A DNA stretch of 36,810 bases from an uncultured Ruminococcus sp. Its GTDB lineage: Bacteria > Bacillota > Clostridia > Oscillospirales > Ruminococcaceae. The position numbers and the translations under genes were made by a program. Positions 1 through 8,451 of the stretch are shown one piece after another. Every line of letters begins with the position of its first letter. Position 1 is the stretch's first letter. Below the pieces are notes generated by a model. The model was not told where the DNA came from. It ran no database searches and worked only from the letters and a program-made list of their open reading frames with translations. The DNA lies in contig CANQVA010000019.1 of NCBI GenBank assembly GCA_947627175.1, positions 1-36,810 on the forward strand, in the 5' to 3' direction.

Positions 1-112
1 ATGGTAAACTTATTATACCATATCTCGGTTGGAATTTCTATTTTTTTGGGTTCATATCATTTTAACACATACATTTTGACTATTTTTTTGCAGGCATAAC
101 TGTAAAAAAATA

Positions 113-1930
113 TTAAATCAATTTTATTTTATAACGTTTCAGCCAATGGTCGAGTTGTATAAAGAAAGCTATTGTTTGCGGGAGGTTCATCAGCTGACCG
201 TACCACTGAACATATTCTTCATGACGGATAAGTTTTTCCAGTTCAGAACGCTTTACAAGTTCAAAAAGAATATTGTCTTTTTCTTCCGTTATAGCCGAGA
301 GTTTTTCTGTAACAGCGTCAAGAAACGACGGATTATGTGTTTTAGGGTAGGGGCTTTTCTTTCTCCAAAGAACTTTTTCAGGAAGCCATTCTTTCATAGC
401 CTCACGGAGCAAGCCTTTTTCCCTGCCCTGATAGTCTTTGTACTCCCACGGAACATTATAAAGATATTCCGCTATCCTGTAATCGCAAAACGGCACACGC
501 ACTTCAAGTCCGCTGTACATACTCATTCTGTCTTTACGGTCAAGCAATGTCTGCATAAACCAATGAAAATTTAACTGTGTCATTTCTCTCATACGATATT
601 CAAGAGGACTGTCGGAAGGTAGTTTCATAGCATAGTCAGCAGTATTGCGGTAAGCACTGTACACATATTCTTCTGCATTTATTTTTTCTGCATAGTAATC
701 ACAAAGGAAATTTTTTCTGTAGGCTGTACTTTGAGCCCATGGAAAACCGTCTGTCATGCGTATATCTTTATCCCTGTACCACGGATAACCGCCGAAAATT
801 TCATCTGCACATTCTCCCGAAAGTGCTACAGTACCATGTTTTTTTATTTCATGGCAGAATATAAGAAGTGATGCATCAACATCAGCCATTCCGGGAAGTC
901 CACGGGCTTCTGTCGCATCATACAAAGCATTTACAAGTTCAGGTGTGTCAACTACTGTCCAATGATGATTTGTGCCGAGATATTCCGCCATACACTGAAT
1001 ATATTCAGGGTCACTGTTTGGCTGAAAATGGCTTTTTTTGAAATATTTTTCATTGTCACGGTAGTCAATTGAAAACGTATCAAGGACTTTGCCGTGCTTT
1101 TTCATTTCGGCAGATGCAACGGATGAAATAAGACTTGAATCAAGTCCGCCCGAAAGAAACGTACATACGGGAACATCTGAAACAAGCTGACGGCGTATTG
1201 AATCAAGAACAAGTTCCCGAACGTGTTCGGCTGTCTGTTCAAATGTTTCATGAAGTTCATATGCTTTCAATCTCCAATATTCACGAAGTTCAAGACCGTC
1301 AGGCGTATAATATCCGCACCAACCGGGGCGTATTTCCTTTATTCCCCTTATAACTCCGCATGACGGAGTACGTCCGGGAGCCATAAGAATAAGTTCAGCA
1401 ACGCCTTGTTCATCAATTTCATGAGGGACATCAGGGTGTTCAAGCAGTGCAGGTATTTCCGAAGAAAAAATAAATTTATTTTCATTCTCATAATAGAAAA
1501 GAGGTTTTACTCCTACTCTGTCACGGGCAAGAAAAAGTTTTTTCTGTTTCTGATTATATACCGCAAACGCAAATATACCGTTGAATTTATCAACGCACTT
1601 TTCACCCCATTTTATATAACTTTTAAGTACAACTTCTGTATCGGAATGTGTTTCAAATTGAAAATCATCTCTAAGTTCACGGCGTATTTCATCAGTGTTA
1701 TAAAGTTCGCCATTGTATACAATAGTAAAATCTCCAAATGACATAGGCTGTCTGCCGTTGGGGACATCTATAACTGCAAGTCTTGTATGAATAAGAACGG
1801 CTTCTTTTGTAAGTACAATTCCCCGTTGGTCTGGCCCTCTTCTGAGAAGTGCATGCTGTATGTTTTCATAGATTTTCATATCCTCACGCATATCTTCCTT
1901 AAAGCTGATTGCTCCTGCAATTCCGCACAT
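113..1930 (-). CDS. asnB: Asparagine synthetase, glutamine-hydrolysing
   Basis: Converts aspartate, glutamine and ATP to asparagine in the cytosol. The 605-residue length is normal for AsnB. The N-terminal class II glutamine amidotransferase domain starts MCGIAG, so the catalytic Cys2 is present. Further on are the RLAVID and YNGELYN segments typical of the glutaminase. The C-terminal synthetase domain carries the ATP-pyrophosphatase loop FLSGGLDSS (about residue 260) and later SGECADEIFGGYPW. The start is preceded by AAAGGAGG at suitable spacing. A TATAAT-like -10 lies upstream at 1962-1967 on this strand, but no convincing -35 was found. The gene appears to be a single transcription unit. 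It lies downstream of nadC on the same strand, separated by a hairpin. Identification is secure. Confidence 0.96.
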   Translation of the reverse strand: MCGIAGAISFKEDMREDMKIYENIQHALLRRGPDQRGIVLTKEAVLIHTRLAVIDVPNGRQPMSFGDFTIVYNGELYNTDEIRRELRDDFQFETHSDTEVVLKSYIKWGEKCVDKFNGIFAFAVYNQKQKKLFLARDRVGVKPLFYYENENKFIFSSEIPALLEHPDVPHEIDEQGVAELILMAPGRTPSCGVIRGIKEIRPGWCGYYTPDGLELREYWRLKAYELHETFEQTAEHVRELVLDSIRRQLVSDVPVCTFLSGGLDSSLISSVASAEMKKHGKVLDTFSIDYRDNEKYFKKSHFQPNSDPEYIQCMAEYLGTNHHWTVVDTPELVNALYDATEARGLPGMADVDASLLIFCHEIKKHGTVALSGECADEIFGGYPWYRDKDIRMTDGFPWAQSTAYRKNFLCDYYAEKINAEEYVYSAYRNTADYAMKLPSDSPLEYRMREMTQLNFHWFMQTLLDRKDRMSMYSGLEVRVPFCDYRIAEYLYNVPWEYKDYQGREKGLLREAMKEWLPEKVLWRKKSPYPKTHNPSFLDAVTEKLSAITEEKDNILFELVKRSELEKLIRHEEYVQWYGQLMNLPQTIAFFIQLDHWLKRYKIKLI

Positions 1931-2017
1931 AAAAAAATATCCTCCTTTTGTGGTTTGTATTATTATATGCAGTAAAGCGTTCAGCTGATACTGTTATTTA
2001 TCTATACAAATAATCAG

Positions 2018-2048
2018 GGGTGACGGATTTATATAAAACCCGTCACCC
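2018..2048 (-). terminator. Hairpin after nadC
   Basis: A 9-bp perfect stem (GGGTGACGG / CCGTCACCC) with an AT loop lies 15 bases past the nadC stop, between nadC and asnB. The bases after the stem on the minus strand (CTGATTATTTG) are only partly T-rich, so termination may be incomplete. Confidence 0.5.
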
Positions 2049-2062
2049 GAAAGGAGTGATTT

Positions 2063-2902
2063 TTATTTTTTTATCTTCATGGAAATATCAAAACATTTTA
2101 CAGAATGTGTCAATGCACCAAGTGAAATTATATCAACGCCTGTTTCAGCAACTGAACGGATATTTTCAACGGTAATATTTCCCGACGCTTCAAGCAATGC
2201 ACGACCGTCTGTAATTTCAACGGCTTTTTTCATTTCGTCGTTTGTCATATTGTCAAGCATGATTATTTCGACCTTGTTGTCAAGTGCCTCTTTAAGTTCA
2301 TCAAGTGTGCGGACTTCAACTTCAATCTTTATTGTATGACCTATTTTTTCACGGAGTGCGGTTACAGCCGGAGTAATACCGCCGTAAGCGTCAATATGAT
2401 TATCTTTAAGCATTGCACAGTCAGAAAGATTAAATCTATGATTTTTTCCTCCGCCGACTGTCACGGAATACTTCTGCAATGCACGCAGACCGGGGAGTGT
2501 TTTTCTTGTATCTGTTACAGATGTCTTTGTACCCGCCACAAGTTCAACGCATTTATTTGTAGCTGTAGCAATTCCCGACATATGCTGTAAAAGATTCAGT
2601 GCAGTTCTTTCGCCCTTTAAAAGTGTAAGAGTACTGCCTTCCATTTCGGCTATAATATCGCCTTTTTGAACTTTCGTTCCGTCCTTAATAAGTATTCTGA
2701 AATCAACGTCACCGCCTGAAAGTTCAAATACACGTTTTGCAACTTCAATTCCACATACAACGCCTGTATCTTTTGCTACATAATATGCAGAACTTTTATG
2801 TTCTTCCGGAATAAGATTATCCGCTGCAACATCAATATAGTTGATGTCTTCCATTAAGGCAGTTGTTATAATATTGTCAACATAGCATTTTAAGAGTTTC
2901 AT
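2063..2902 (-). CDS. nadC: Nicotinate-nucleotide pyrophosphorylase (carboxylating)
   Basis: Quinolinate phosphoribosyltransferase. It condenses quinolinate with PRPP to give nicotinate mononucleotide and CO2 in de novo NAD synthesis. Its 279 residues match the family. Visible signatures are LLQHMSGIAT, the substrate-binding DTRKTLPGLR stretch, GGGKNHRFNLSD and the LKDNH motif, followed by the barrel strand EVEVRTLDE. It starts 27 bases after the nadB stop with an AAAGGAAG ribosome site, so it is almost certainly co-transcribed with nadB. nadA, the usual third gene, is not next to it. Confidence 0.96.
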   Translation of the reverse strand: MKLLKCYVDNIITTALMEDINYIDVAADNLIPEEHKSSAYYVAKDTGVVCGIEVAKRVFELSGGDVDFRILIKDGTKVQKGDIIAEMEGSTLTLLKGERTALNLLQHMSGIATATNKCVELVAGTKTSVTDTRKTLPGLRALQKYSVTVGGGKNHRFNLSDCAMLKDNHIDAYGGITPAVTALREKIGHTIKIEVEVRTLDELKEALDNKVEIIMLDNMTNDEMKKAVEITDGRALLEASGNITVENIRSVAETGVDIISLGALTHSVKCFDISMKIKK

Positions 2903-2929
2903 TTTTTCTTCCTTTCAGTATTGTATTTT

Positions 2930-4378
2930 TTACTGCATTACTTCACTTAAAATTATATATGCAACAGTAACTATTGATTTAGCAAGAATGTAATCTGTAT
3001 CAACAATATATCCGTTTTCAAGCAGATTATCACGCATTTTCTTTACACATTTAAAACCCTCTGCCGCTTGTTGCTTGTCGGGAATTACAAAATGACTTTT
3101 CTGCATAATACGGCGTGTTTCTGTACGGAAACCTTTCGGCATATGCTTTCCGTCAAGATGTGCATCAAATTCAGCCGTTTCAAAATCTTTCGGGGCATTG
3201 TCCATTCTTGATTCAATACATTTTGCCGCATGGCGTGAAAATACAAGTGCTTCAAGGAGTGAATTGCTTGCAAGACGGTTGCTTCCGTGTACGCCTGTAT
3301 GAGAACATTCTCCGCAAGCAAAAAGATTATGCAGACTTGTTTCAGAATTATTATCTACATCAATACCGCCCATAAGGTAATGCTGGCACGGGAAAATCGG
3401 AACAGGTTCTTTTGTGAGGTCAAATCCCTGTTTAAGAAGATTTTCATAAATCATTGGAAAACGTTTTTTCAAGAACTCACTGTCTTTATAACTTATATCA
3501 AGGAAAAATTCCGTTGAGTTCTGTTTTCTTGATTCAAGTATTATTGAATGTGAAACAACGTCCCTTGGTGCAAGTTCAAGGCGTTCATCGTAATTATGCA
3601 TAAAACGTTCTTTTTTGCAGTTGAGAAGATATGCACCTTCTCCCCTTACAGCCTCCGAAATGAGAAAGCACTCACGAGTTGCCCTGTTATTGAAAGCCGT
3701 CGGGTGAAATTGTACATAACTTAAATTTTTAATCTTTGCACCCATTTCATAAGCGAAAGTAATTCCATCACCTGTAGCAATAGCTGAATTTGTCGTATAT
3801 TCATAAATACGACCTATACCGCCCGTCGCAAAAATCATGAAATGGCAATTATATGTTTCATAATTTCCGTCTTTCAGCATAAAAGCCGAGTATCCGGTAG
3901 AAGTTTTTTTAGTCTGGCAGATAATGGTATTTTCCATTATTGTTACATTTTTAAGTGTCTTAACATTTTCAAAAAGAGTTTTTGTAATTTCCTTTCCGGT
4001 TGCATCAGCATGATGAAAAATGCGGTGATGACCGTGACCGCCTTCAAGTGTGCGGTGATACGTTCCATCGGAGTTTTTATCAAAATCAACGCCGAGTTCA
4101 ATAATATGTTCCAAATCCTGAGCTGCCTCACTAACAAGAGTATGCACAGCATCAACATTATTTTTAAATCCGCCGGCAATCAGAGTATCATTCTGATGAT
4201 ACTGTATGTTGTCTGTCGGTGATTTGTAAACACCTGCAATTCCGCCTTGTGCAAGATATGAGTTGCAGAGAGTTGCCTCACGTTTGCAGACAAGAAGAAT
4301 TTTAAGTGATGACGGTAAATTTATAGCCGCATAAAGACCGGCTGCACCACAGCCTGCAATGATAACGTCATAATTCAC
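2930..4378 (-). CDS. nadB: L-aspartate oxidase
   Basis: FAD-dependent oxidation of L-aspartate to iminoaspartate, the first step of bacterial NAD synthesis. The N-terminal dinucleotide-binding motif GCGAAG (residues 9-14) is followed by YLAQGGIAG. The centre has the HPTAF segment, and SNRLASNSLLEALVF near residue 395 is the conserved flavin-binding C-terminal motif. The 482 residues are slightly shorter than many NadB proteins (about 510-540), because the C-terminal helical domain is trimmed. The start is GTG (GTGAATTATGAC), preceded by AAAGGA about 11 bases upstream. It is first in a nadB-nadC operon with a well-formed promoter about 170 bases upstream. Its partner quinolinate synthase (NadA) is not in the window. 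Confidence 0.95.
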   Translation of the reverse strand: MNYDVIIAGCGAAGLYAAINLPSSLKILLVCKREATLCNSYLAQGGIAGVYKSPTDNIQYHQNDTLIAGGFKNNVDAVHTLVSEAAQDLEHIIELGVDFDKNSDGTYHRTLEGGHGHHRIFHHADATGKEITKTLFENVKTLKNVTIMENTIICQTKKTSTGYSAFMLKDGNYETYNCHFMIFATGGIGRIYEYTTNSAIATGDGITFAYEMGAKIKNLSYVQFHPTAFNNRATRECFLISEAVRGEGAYLLNCKKERFMHNYDERLELAPRDVVSHSIILESRKQNSTEFFLDISYKDSEFLKKRFPMIYENLLKQGFDLTKEPVPIFPCQHYLMGGIDVDNNSETSLHNLFACGECSHTGVHGSNRLASNSLLEALVFSRHAAKCIESRMDNAPKDFETAEFDAHLDGKHMPKGFRTETRRIMQKSHFVIPDKQQAAEGFKCVKKMRDNLLENGYIVDTDYILAKSIVTVAYIILSEVMQ

Positions 4379-4469
4379 GTTTATACACGTCCTTTGTTAA
4401 TTTTATATACGATTTTTTTCAATCCACGCCCTATAGGGCAAAAAAACTTTTTACGTTTAAGATTTTACA

Positions 4470-4489
4470 TACAATATGATTCAATTGTA
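4470..4489 (-). promoter_or_regulatory. Inverted repeat in nadB leader
   Basis: TACAAT-8-ATTGTA is a perfect 6-bp inverted repeat in the untranslated leader between the nadB promoter and start. It could be an operator for an NAD-responsive repressor or an RNA hairpin. It was not matched to a known NiaR box. The rest of the 325-bp gap 4379-4703 holds two divergent promoters and AT-rich DNA without a gene. Confidence 0.3.
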
Positions 4490-4545
4490 AAAATGCACAT
4501 CTTAGACTTATCAAGTTGTTAGCACTTATTTTTCGCACCAGATTT

Positions 4546-4574
4546 ATTATAACATAAAAGTTTCTGTTTGTAAA
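4546..4574 (-). promoter_or_regulatory. Promoter of nadB-nadC
   Basis: On the minus strand, TTTACA (4574-4569) is followed after 17 bases by TATAAT (4551-4546), a near-consensus housekeeping promoter. The predicted start of transcription is near 4539, giving a leader of about 160 bases before the nadB GTG. Confidence 0.75.
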
Positions 4575-4636
4575 GCAAATTTTTTTATATAAAAAAAATT
4601 CGTTATAATATTAAAAGAAAAATATTAAAAAAAGGC

Positions 4637-4665
4637 TTGACATTTAAAAACATTTGTTCTATAAT
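4637..4665 (+). promoter_or_regulatory. Promoter of the uvrC operon
   Basis: TTGACA (4637-4642), a 17-base spacer and TATAAT (4660-4665) form a consensus promoter for the small-gene/uvrC operon. A LexA-like box fills part of the spacer, which implies tight repression despite a strong promoter. Confidence 0.85.
4648..4659 (+). promoter_or_regulatory. LexA (SOS) box 1
   Basis: AAACATTTGTTC reads GAACAAATGTTT on the other strand. This fits the Bacillus-type SOS core GAAC-RNRY-GTTY exactly. It lies between the -35 and -10 of the uvrC-operon promoter, the ideal position for a repressor to block RNA polymerase. Confidence 0.7.
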
Positions 4666-4675
4666 AAAAATATAA

Positions 4676-4687
4676 AAACAAACGTTC
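4676..4687 (+). promoter_or_regulatory. LexA (SOS) box 2
   Basis: AAACAAACGTTC reads GAACGTTTGTTT on the other strand, again GAAC-N4-GTTT, with one departure from RNRY in the centre. It is 28 bp from box 1, just past the likely transcription start and ahead of the GGAGG at 4692-4696. Confidence 0.6.
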
Positions 4688-4703
4688 TTATGGAGGTATT
4701 GTT

Positions 4704-4937
4704 ATGTATTCACTTATCAATCAATACAAGCATAGCTGTGTGCTTGTAAAAGACCGCATAAAATTTCTCAAAGAATGGCGGAATCAGTTGATTAAATCAA
4801 ATAATCAGTCAATGATTGAGGAAAATGACATTGACCGCCGTATCCGCCTTCTTAACACTGAGAATGCCCAGATGCAGGAAATTATTTCTCATCTTTCAAA
4901 TTATGTTAAGGAGGTTGAAAAACGTGTCAAAACGTAA
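4704..4937 (+). CDS. Small coiled-coil protein, SOS operon
   Basis: A 77-residue protein, highly charged and predicted to be almost entirely helical, with heptad-like spacing (LKEWRNQL, DIDRRIRLL, MQEIISHL). No known domain is recognised. It has a GGAGG ribosome site and is the first gene after a promoter with two LexA-like boxes. Its last 14 bases overlap the next gene, a sigma region 4-like protein, so the two are probably translationally coupled and may act as a pair. Possible roles are an oligomerisation partner or a replacement for the missing sigma domains; both are speculation. The reading frame and ribosome site are convincing; the function is unknown. Confidence 0.75.
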   Translation: MYSLINQYKHSCVLVKDRIKFLKEWRNQLIKSNNQSMIEENDIDRRIRLLNTENAQMQEIISHLSNYVKEVEKRVKT

Positions 4938-5211
4938 AAGTTACCTTGACATATTCACGGGCGAATCAGACGAAAATATACATAATATTCTCAATAGTGA
5001 CAATGACAATTCAAGACTGAAAAAATTACTGTTAAATGTTATAAATAATGAACTTACCCCAAGACAAAAAGAAATTATTATGCTATACTATTTTAAAAAT
5101 ACAAATATAGTTACTATAGCAAAAAAGCTTGAAATCACACCGCAAGCCGTATCCGCCGTAATATCACGTGCAAAAGTGAGAATGTACAAAATTCTTAAAT
5201 ATTACTTATGA
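4924..5211 (+). CDS. Sigma-70 region 4-like HTH protein
   Basis: A protein of about 95 residues starting at GTG 4924. An AAGGAGG sits 9 bases upstream, which decides this start over an ATG at 4816 that lacks such a site. The C-terminal half reads LTPRQKEIIMLYYF, then IVTIAKKLEITPQAVSAVISRAK, the layout of a sigma region 4 helix-turn-helix that binds -35 elements. Regions 1-3 are absent, so it cannot be a complete sigma factor. Stand-alone proteins of this type are known as phage or mobile-element regulators. Here it sits between a coiled-coil protein and uvrC under an SOS promoter, which suggests a damage-induced regulator. The stop overlaps an ATG at 5208, but uvrC probably starts at 5226. 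Confidence 0.8.
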   Translation: MSKRKSYLDIFTGESDENIHNILNSDNDNSRLKKLLLNVINNELTPRQKEIIMLYYFKNTNIVTIAKKLEITPQAVSAVISRAKVRMYKILKYYL

Positions 5212-5225
5212 AAGAGGTATTGAAA

Positions 5226-7046
5226 ATGAACCCGAAAATCCCATATTTACGTGAAAAAACAAAAAATCTGACCGAATCGCCCGGAGTATATATTATGAAA
5301 GACAAAGACGGAAATATAATATATATCGGAAAAGCAAAAAATCTGCATAAAAGAGTAAGCAGTTATTTCAGGGAAAATCCAAACCATACACCGAAAGTTT
5401 CGGCTATGGTGTCGAATGTCAATGATTATGAATTTATCGTGACGGACAGTGAATATGAAGCATTATTACTTGAATGCAGTCTTATCAAACAGCATAAACC
5501 GAAATACAATATACTTCTGAAAGATGATAAAGGTTATCACTATATCAGAATATCTGACGGTAAATATCCACGAATTACCGCCGAAAAAAACACTTTGCAG
5601 TCAGGCAGGTATCTCGGCCCCTATACAAGCGGAATTGTTGCAAAAGAAACTGCCGATGAAGCAAATCATGTCTTTATGCTCCCGACTTGCAACAAGCGTT
5701 TTCCGCAGGATTTCCGAAAAAGTCGTCCGTGCCTGAACTATCACATAAAAAATTGTATGGGAGTATGTACAGGGAATATAAGTCCCGAAGAATACGCCGA
5801 TATAATAAAACAGGCTGAAAGTTTCATGAAAAACGGCAGTAAAGAATCTGTAAAGAGAATGGAAAAGGAAATGAATAAAGCATCTGAAAATCTTGAATTT
5901 GAAAAAGCCGCTGTAATACGTGACCGCATAAATGCCGTGCGTAAAGCGTCCGAAAAACAGAAAATCATAAACAGCAGTATAAATAATGCTGATATTATAG
6001 GAACAGCGGAATTTCATAACGGAGTATGTATTTCCGTACTTATATACAGACAGAACAGACTTTATGATAAAGCTGTATTTGAATCTGAAAAAGCAGACAG
6101 CGGAGAAGATATTTTAAATCAGTTTATGATGCAGTATTACTACAATAAAACTGATATTCCCAAAATAATAATTGTTGACCATATCCCGGAAGAATATGAA
6201 CTTATTGAAAAAATGCTGAACGTTCAGTCAGGAATGAAAGTCAATATTACAACACCAAAAGGCAAACAGGCGGAACTTCTGCGTCTTGCAAAAAATAACA
6301 GTGCAGAATATATTGCTATAAAGAATGACAGAACGGGAAAAGAAATAATTGCCCTTGAACAGCTCGGTAAAGTTCTCGGACTTGACAAACCGCCGAAATA
6401 TATTGAAGCCTATGATATTTCAAATCTTTCTTCCGAATCAATAGTAGCAGGAATGGTTGTATTTGAAAATGGCAGACCACTGAAAAAAGCATACAAGCGT
6501 TTCAGTGTCAAGGAAATACAATATCAGAATGACTATGAAAGTATGTATGAAGTACTTACACGCCGTCTTAAACATATAATAAATAAGGACGGTGACGAAT
6601 ACTTGAACCGCACACCCGATTTAATTCTGTTGGACGGTGGAAAAGGTCATGTAAACACAATTACTGCACTTGTCCGTGAACTTGGACTTAATATAAAGGT
6701 TTTCGGCATGGTCAAGAACGACAAACACCGTACACGTGCAATTGCGTCGGGTGGCAATGAAATACAGATAGACAATTTACAGCCGGCTTTTCTGTTCATA
6801 ACAGCCATACAAGACGAAGTACACAGATTTTCCGTCAGTTATATGCACTCGAAACACAAAAAGAAAACATATATTTCGGAAATTATGTCCGTCCGTGGAA
6901 TAGGTGAAAAAAAGTGTGAAAAAATTCTGCTGAAATACAAAACAAAGGACAACTTGAAAAACGCATCGCCTGAAGACCTTTCAGTAACAGCAGGAATAAA
7001 TATAAATACTGCCCGTGAGTTATGGGAAGTAATAAAGAATATGTAA
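5226..7046 (+). CDS. uvrC: Excinuclease ABC subunit C
   Basis: UvrC makes both incisions around a DNA lesion after UvrAB recognition. The N-terminal GIY-YIG nuclease shows PGVYIM and IIYIGKAKNL (residues 15-40). A UVR motif for UvrB contact follows near residue 210 (NLEFEKAAVIRDRI). The C-terminal RNase H-like domain has AYDISN and LDGGKGH, with helix-hairpin-helix repeats at the end (VRGIGEKKCEKILLKY and the segment to the C-terminus). The protein is 606 residues, full length. Start 5226 is chosen because AAAGAGGT precedes it; ATG 5208 has no ribosome site. It is third in an operon under LexA-like boxes, which fits SOS control. Confidence 0.96.
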   Translation: MNPKIPYLREKTKNLTESPGVYIMKDKDGNIIYIGKAKNLHKRVSSYFRENPNHTPKVSAMVSNVNDYEFIVTDSEYEALLLECSLIKQHKPKYNILLKDDKGYHYIRISDGKYPRITAEKNTLQSGRYLGPYTSGIVAKETADEANHVFMLPTCNKRFPQDFRKSRPCLNYHIKNCMGVCTGNISPEEYADIIKQAESFMKNGSKESVKRMEKEMNKASENLEFEKAAVIRDRINAVRKASEKQKIINSSINNADIIGTAEFHNGVCISVLIYRQNRLYDKAVFESEKADSGEDILNQFMMQYYYNKTDIPKIIIVDHIPEEYELIEKMLNVQSGMKVNITTPKGKQAELLRLAKNNSAEYIAIKNDRTGKEIIALEQLGKVLGLDKPPKYIEAYDISNLSSESIVAGMVVFENGRPLKKAYKRFSVKEIQYQNDYESMYEVLTRRLKHIINKDGDEYLNRTPDLILLDGGKGHVNTITALVRELGLNIKVFGMVKNDKHRTRAIASGGNEIQIDNLQPAFLFITAIQDEVHRFSVSYMHSKHKKKTYISEIMSVRGIGEKKCEKILLKYKTKDNLKNASPEDLSVTAGININTARELWEVIKNM

Positions 7047-7057
7047 AGGATTTTTTT

Positions 7058-8386
7058 ATGAATACACCTGTTTATGATTTTCTTAAAAAATACTCATCGT
7101 CCGCCACTCTCCGCTGTCATATGCCGGGTCATAAAGGATATGCTCTTTCACCTGAATTACAAAATCTTTACTCAATGGATATAACGGAAATATGCGGAGC
7201 GGACAGTCTTTTTGAAGCGGACGGAATAATTTTACAGAGTGAAAATAATATGTCTGAATTATACGGCACTGCGGGTACTGTTTTTTCGGCAGGTGGTTCA
7301 ACACTCTGCATACAGACAATGCTTGCAATTATGAAAGCTGAAAAAAGAAAAATCTTTGCTGTGCGTAATGTACACCGTGCTTTTCTGAATGCCTCTGCCC
7401 TGCTTGACCTTGATGTTGAATGGATTCTTCCCGAATATTACGGCGGAATACTTTCCGGAAATATAAATCAGTACAAAGTAGAAAATTTACTGAAAAATTG
7501 CCGTGTACCGTCCGCACTATATGTCACTTCACCTGACTATACGGGAAAAACTGCTGATATATCCGCACTTGCTGATATATGCCGTAAATATAATGCTCGT
7601 CTTTTAGTTGACAATGCTCACGGGGCACACCTGCGTTTTCTGAATCCTGACATTCACCCTATTACACTCGGTGCAGATTTATGTTGTGATTCCGCACATA
7701 AAATGTTACCTGCCTTTACAGGTTCGGCAATGCTTCATACATCAGTAAACGAATATGTCCCCATGCTCAGACAGTCAATGAGTATGTTCGGCTCAACAAG
7801 TCCGTCATATCTTATGATGATGTCGCTTGACCTCTGCAATAAATATATATCAGAAAAAATACATGATGACATTAAAAAAAATATTGTATGGATTGAAAAC
7901 TTCAAAAAAAGATTTTCGGACAGGCTTATTTTTGCAGAAACAGAACCGTTTCATATTACTATAAAGGCTTGCGAAAGCGGTTACAACGGAAAACAACTTT
8001 CGGAACTTCTGAGAAAAAACGGCATAGAATGTGAATATTCAGATAATTCTCTTGTAATACTTCTGATGTCGCCTATATGCAAAAAAGACAACTATCAAAA
8101 ACTTTCCGTATCTCTTTCAAAATCTCTTGTTCAGGCTGAAAAACACCCCCCCCGTTCTGAAAATTTTTCTATTGAACTCCCTGAACGTGTAATGAGTATA
8201 CGTGAAGCAGTTTTTTCAGAATGTGAAACAATACCTGTTGAAAAGGCAGAAGGGCGTATATGTGCATCTGTAAAAGTACCTTGTCCGCCTGCTGTGCCGA
8301 TTGTTGCAAGCGGTGAACGCATTGACAGAAAATCAATAAATATTTTCAGAAAGTATGGCATTTCAGAAATAATTGTGGTAAAATAG
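7058..8386 (+). CDS. Orn/Lys/Arg decarboxylase family PLP enzyme (YaaO-like)
   Basis: A fold-type I PLP enzyme of 442 residues. The N-terminus has the family hallmark CHMPGHKG, and the likely PLP lysine is in DSAHKMLPAFTGSA. The C-terminal Orn/Lys/Arg decarboxylase domain is present (EAVFSECETIPVEKAEGRIC). Its size matches the compact Bacillus YaaO/SpeA type rather than the 700-residue inducible enzymes. Substrate (arginine, lysine or ornithine) cannot be set by eye. ATG 7058, with AAAGGA just upstream, is preferred over 7022, which would overlap uvrC. It precedes holB and ricT, as yaaO does in Bacillus, but tmk is missing between them. Confidence 0.88.
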   Translation: MNTPVYDFLKKYSSSATLRCHMPGHKGYALSPELQNLYSMDITEICGADSLFEADGIILQSENNMSELYGTAGTVFSAGGSTLCIQTMLAIMKAEKRKIFAVRNVHRAFLNASALLDLDVEWILPEYYGGILSGNINQYKVENLLKNCRVPSALYVTSPDYTGKTADISALADICRKYNARLLVDNAHGAHLRFLNPDIHPITLGADLCCDSAHKMLPAFTGSAMLHTSVNEYVPMLRQSMSMFGSTSPSYLMMMSLDLCNKYISEKIHDDIKKNIVWIENFKKRFSDRLIFAETEPFHITIKACESGYNGKQLSELLRKNGIECEYSDNSLVILLMSPICKKDNYQKLSVSLSKSLVQAEKHPPRSENFSIELPERVMSIREAVFSECETIPVEKAEGRICASVKVPCPPAVPIVASGERIDRKSINIFRKYGISEIIVVK

Positions 8387-8400
8387 AATTATGATACAAC

Positions 8401-8424
8401 TCAGGGCGTGTTATCATGCCCTGA
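8401..8424 (+). other. Strong hairpin between decarboxylase gene and holB
   Basis: TCAGGGCGTG and CATGCCCTGA form a 10-bp stem (one G-U pair) with a TTAT loop in the 65-base gap. It is followed by AATTTATATAAT rather than a T-run, so it is a poor intrinsic terminator. It may be a processing or stabilising element. Confidence 0.45.
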
Positions 8425-8451
8425 AATTTATATAATAACAAAGGTAATTAT

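Noticed and set aside
1-112. Possible promoter (TGGTATAAT on the minus strand at 12-20) and short palindrome at the left edge.
   Set aside because: Good extended -10, but no -35 and no visible gene; the context is cut off by the window edge.
146-574. Long open frames antisense to asnB, and similar antisense frames across the window.
   Set aside because: They are shadows of well-identified genes, have no ribosome sites and give low-complexity proteins.
4417-4447. Minus strand reads GCCCTATAGGGC followed by GTGGATTGAAA, resembling the end of a type I-C CRISPR repeat.
   Set aside because: Only one copy is present, with no spacers, no second repeat and no cas gene in the window. At most a degenerate solitary repeat or chance.
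4816-4923. Longer reading frame for the sigma region 4-like protein from ATG 4816.
   Set aside because: It lies wholly inside the coiled-coil gene in another frame and lacks a ribosome site; GTG 4924 has AAGGAGG at 9 bases.
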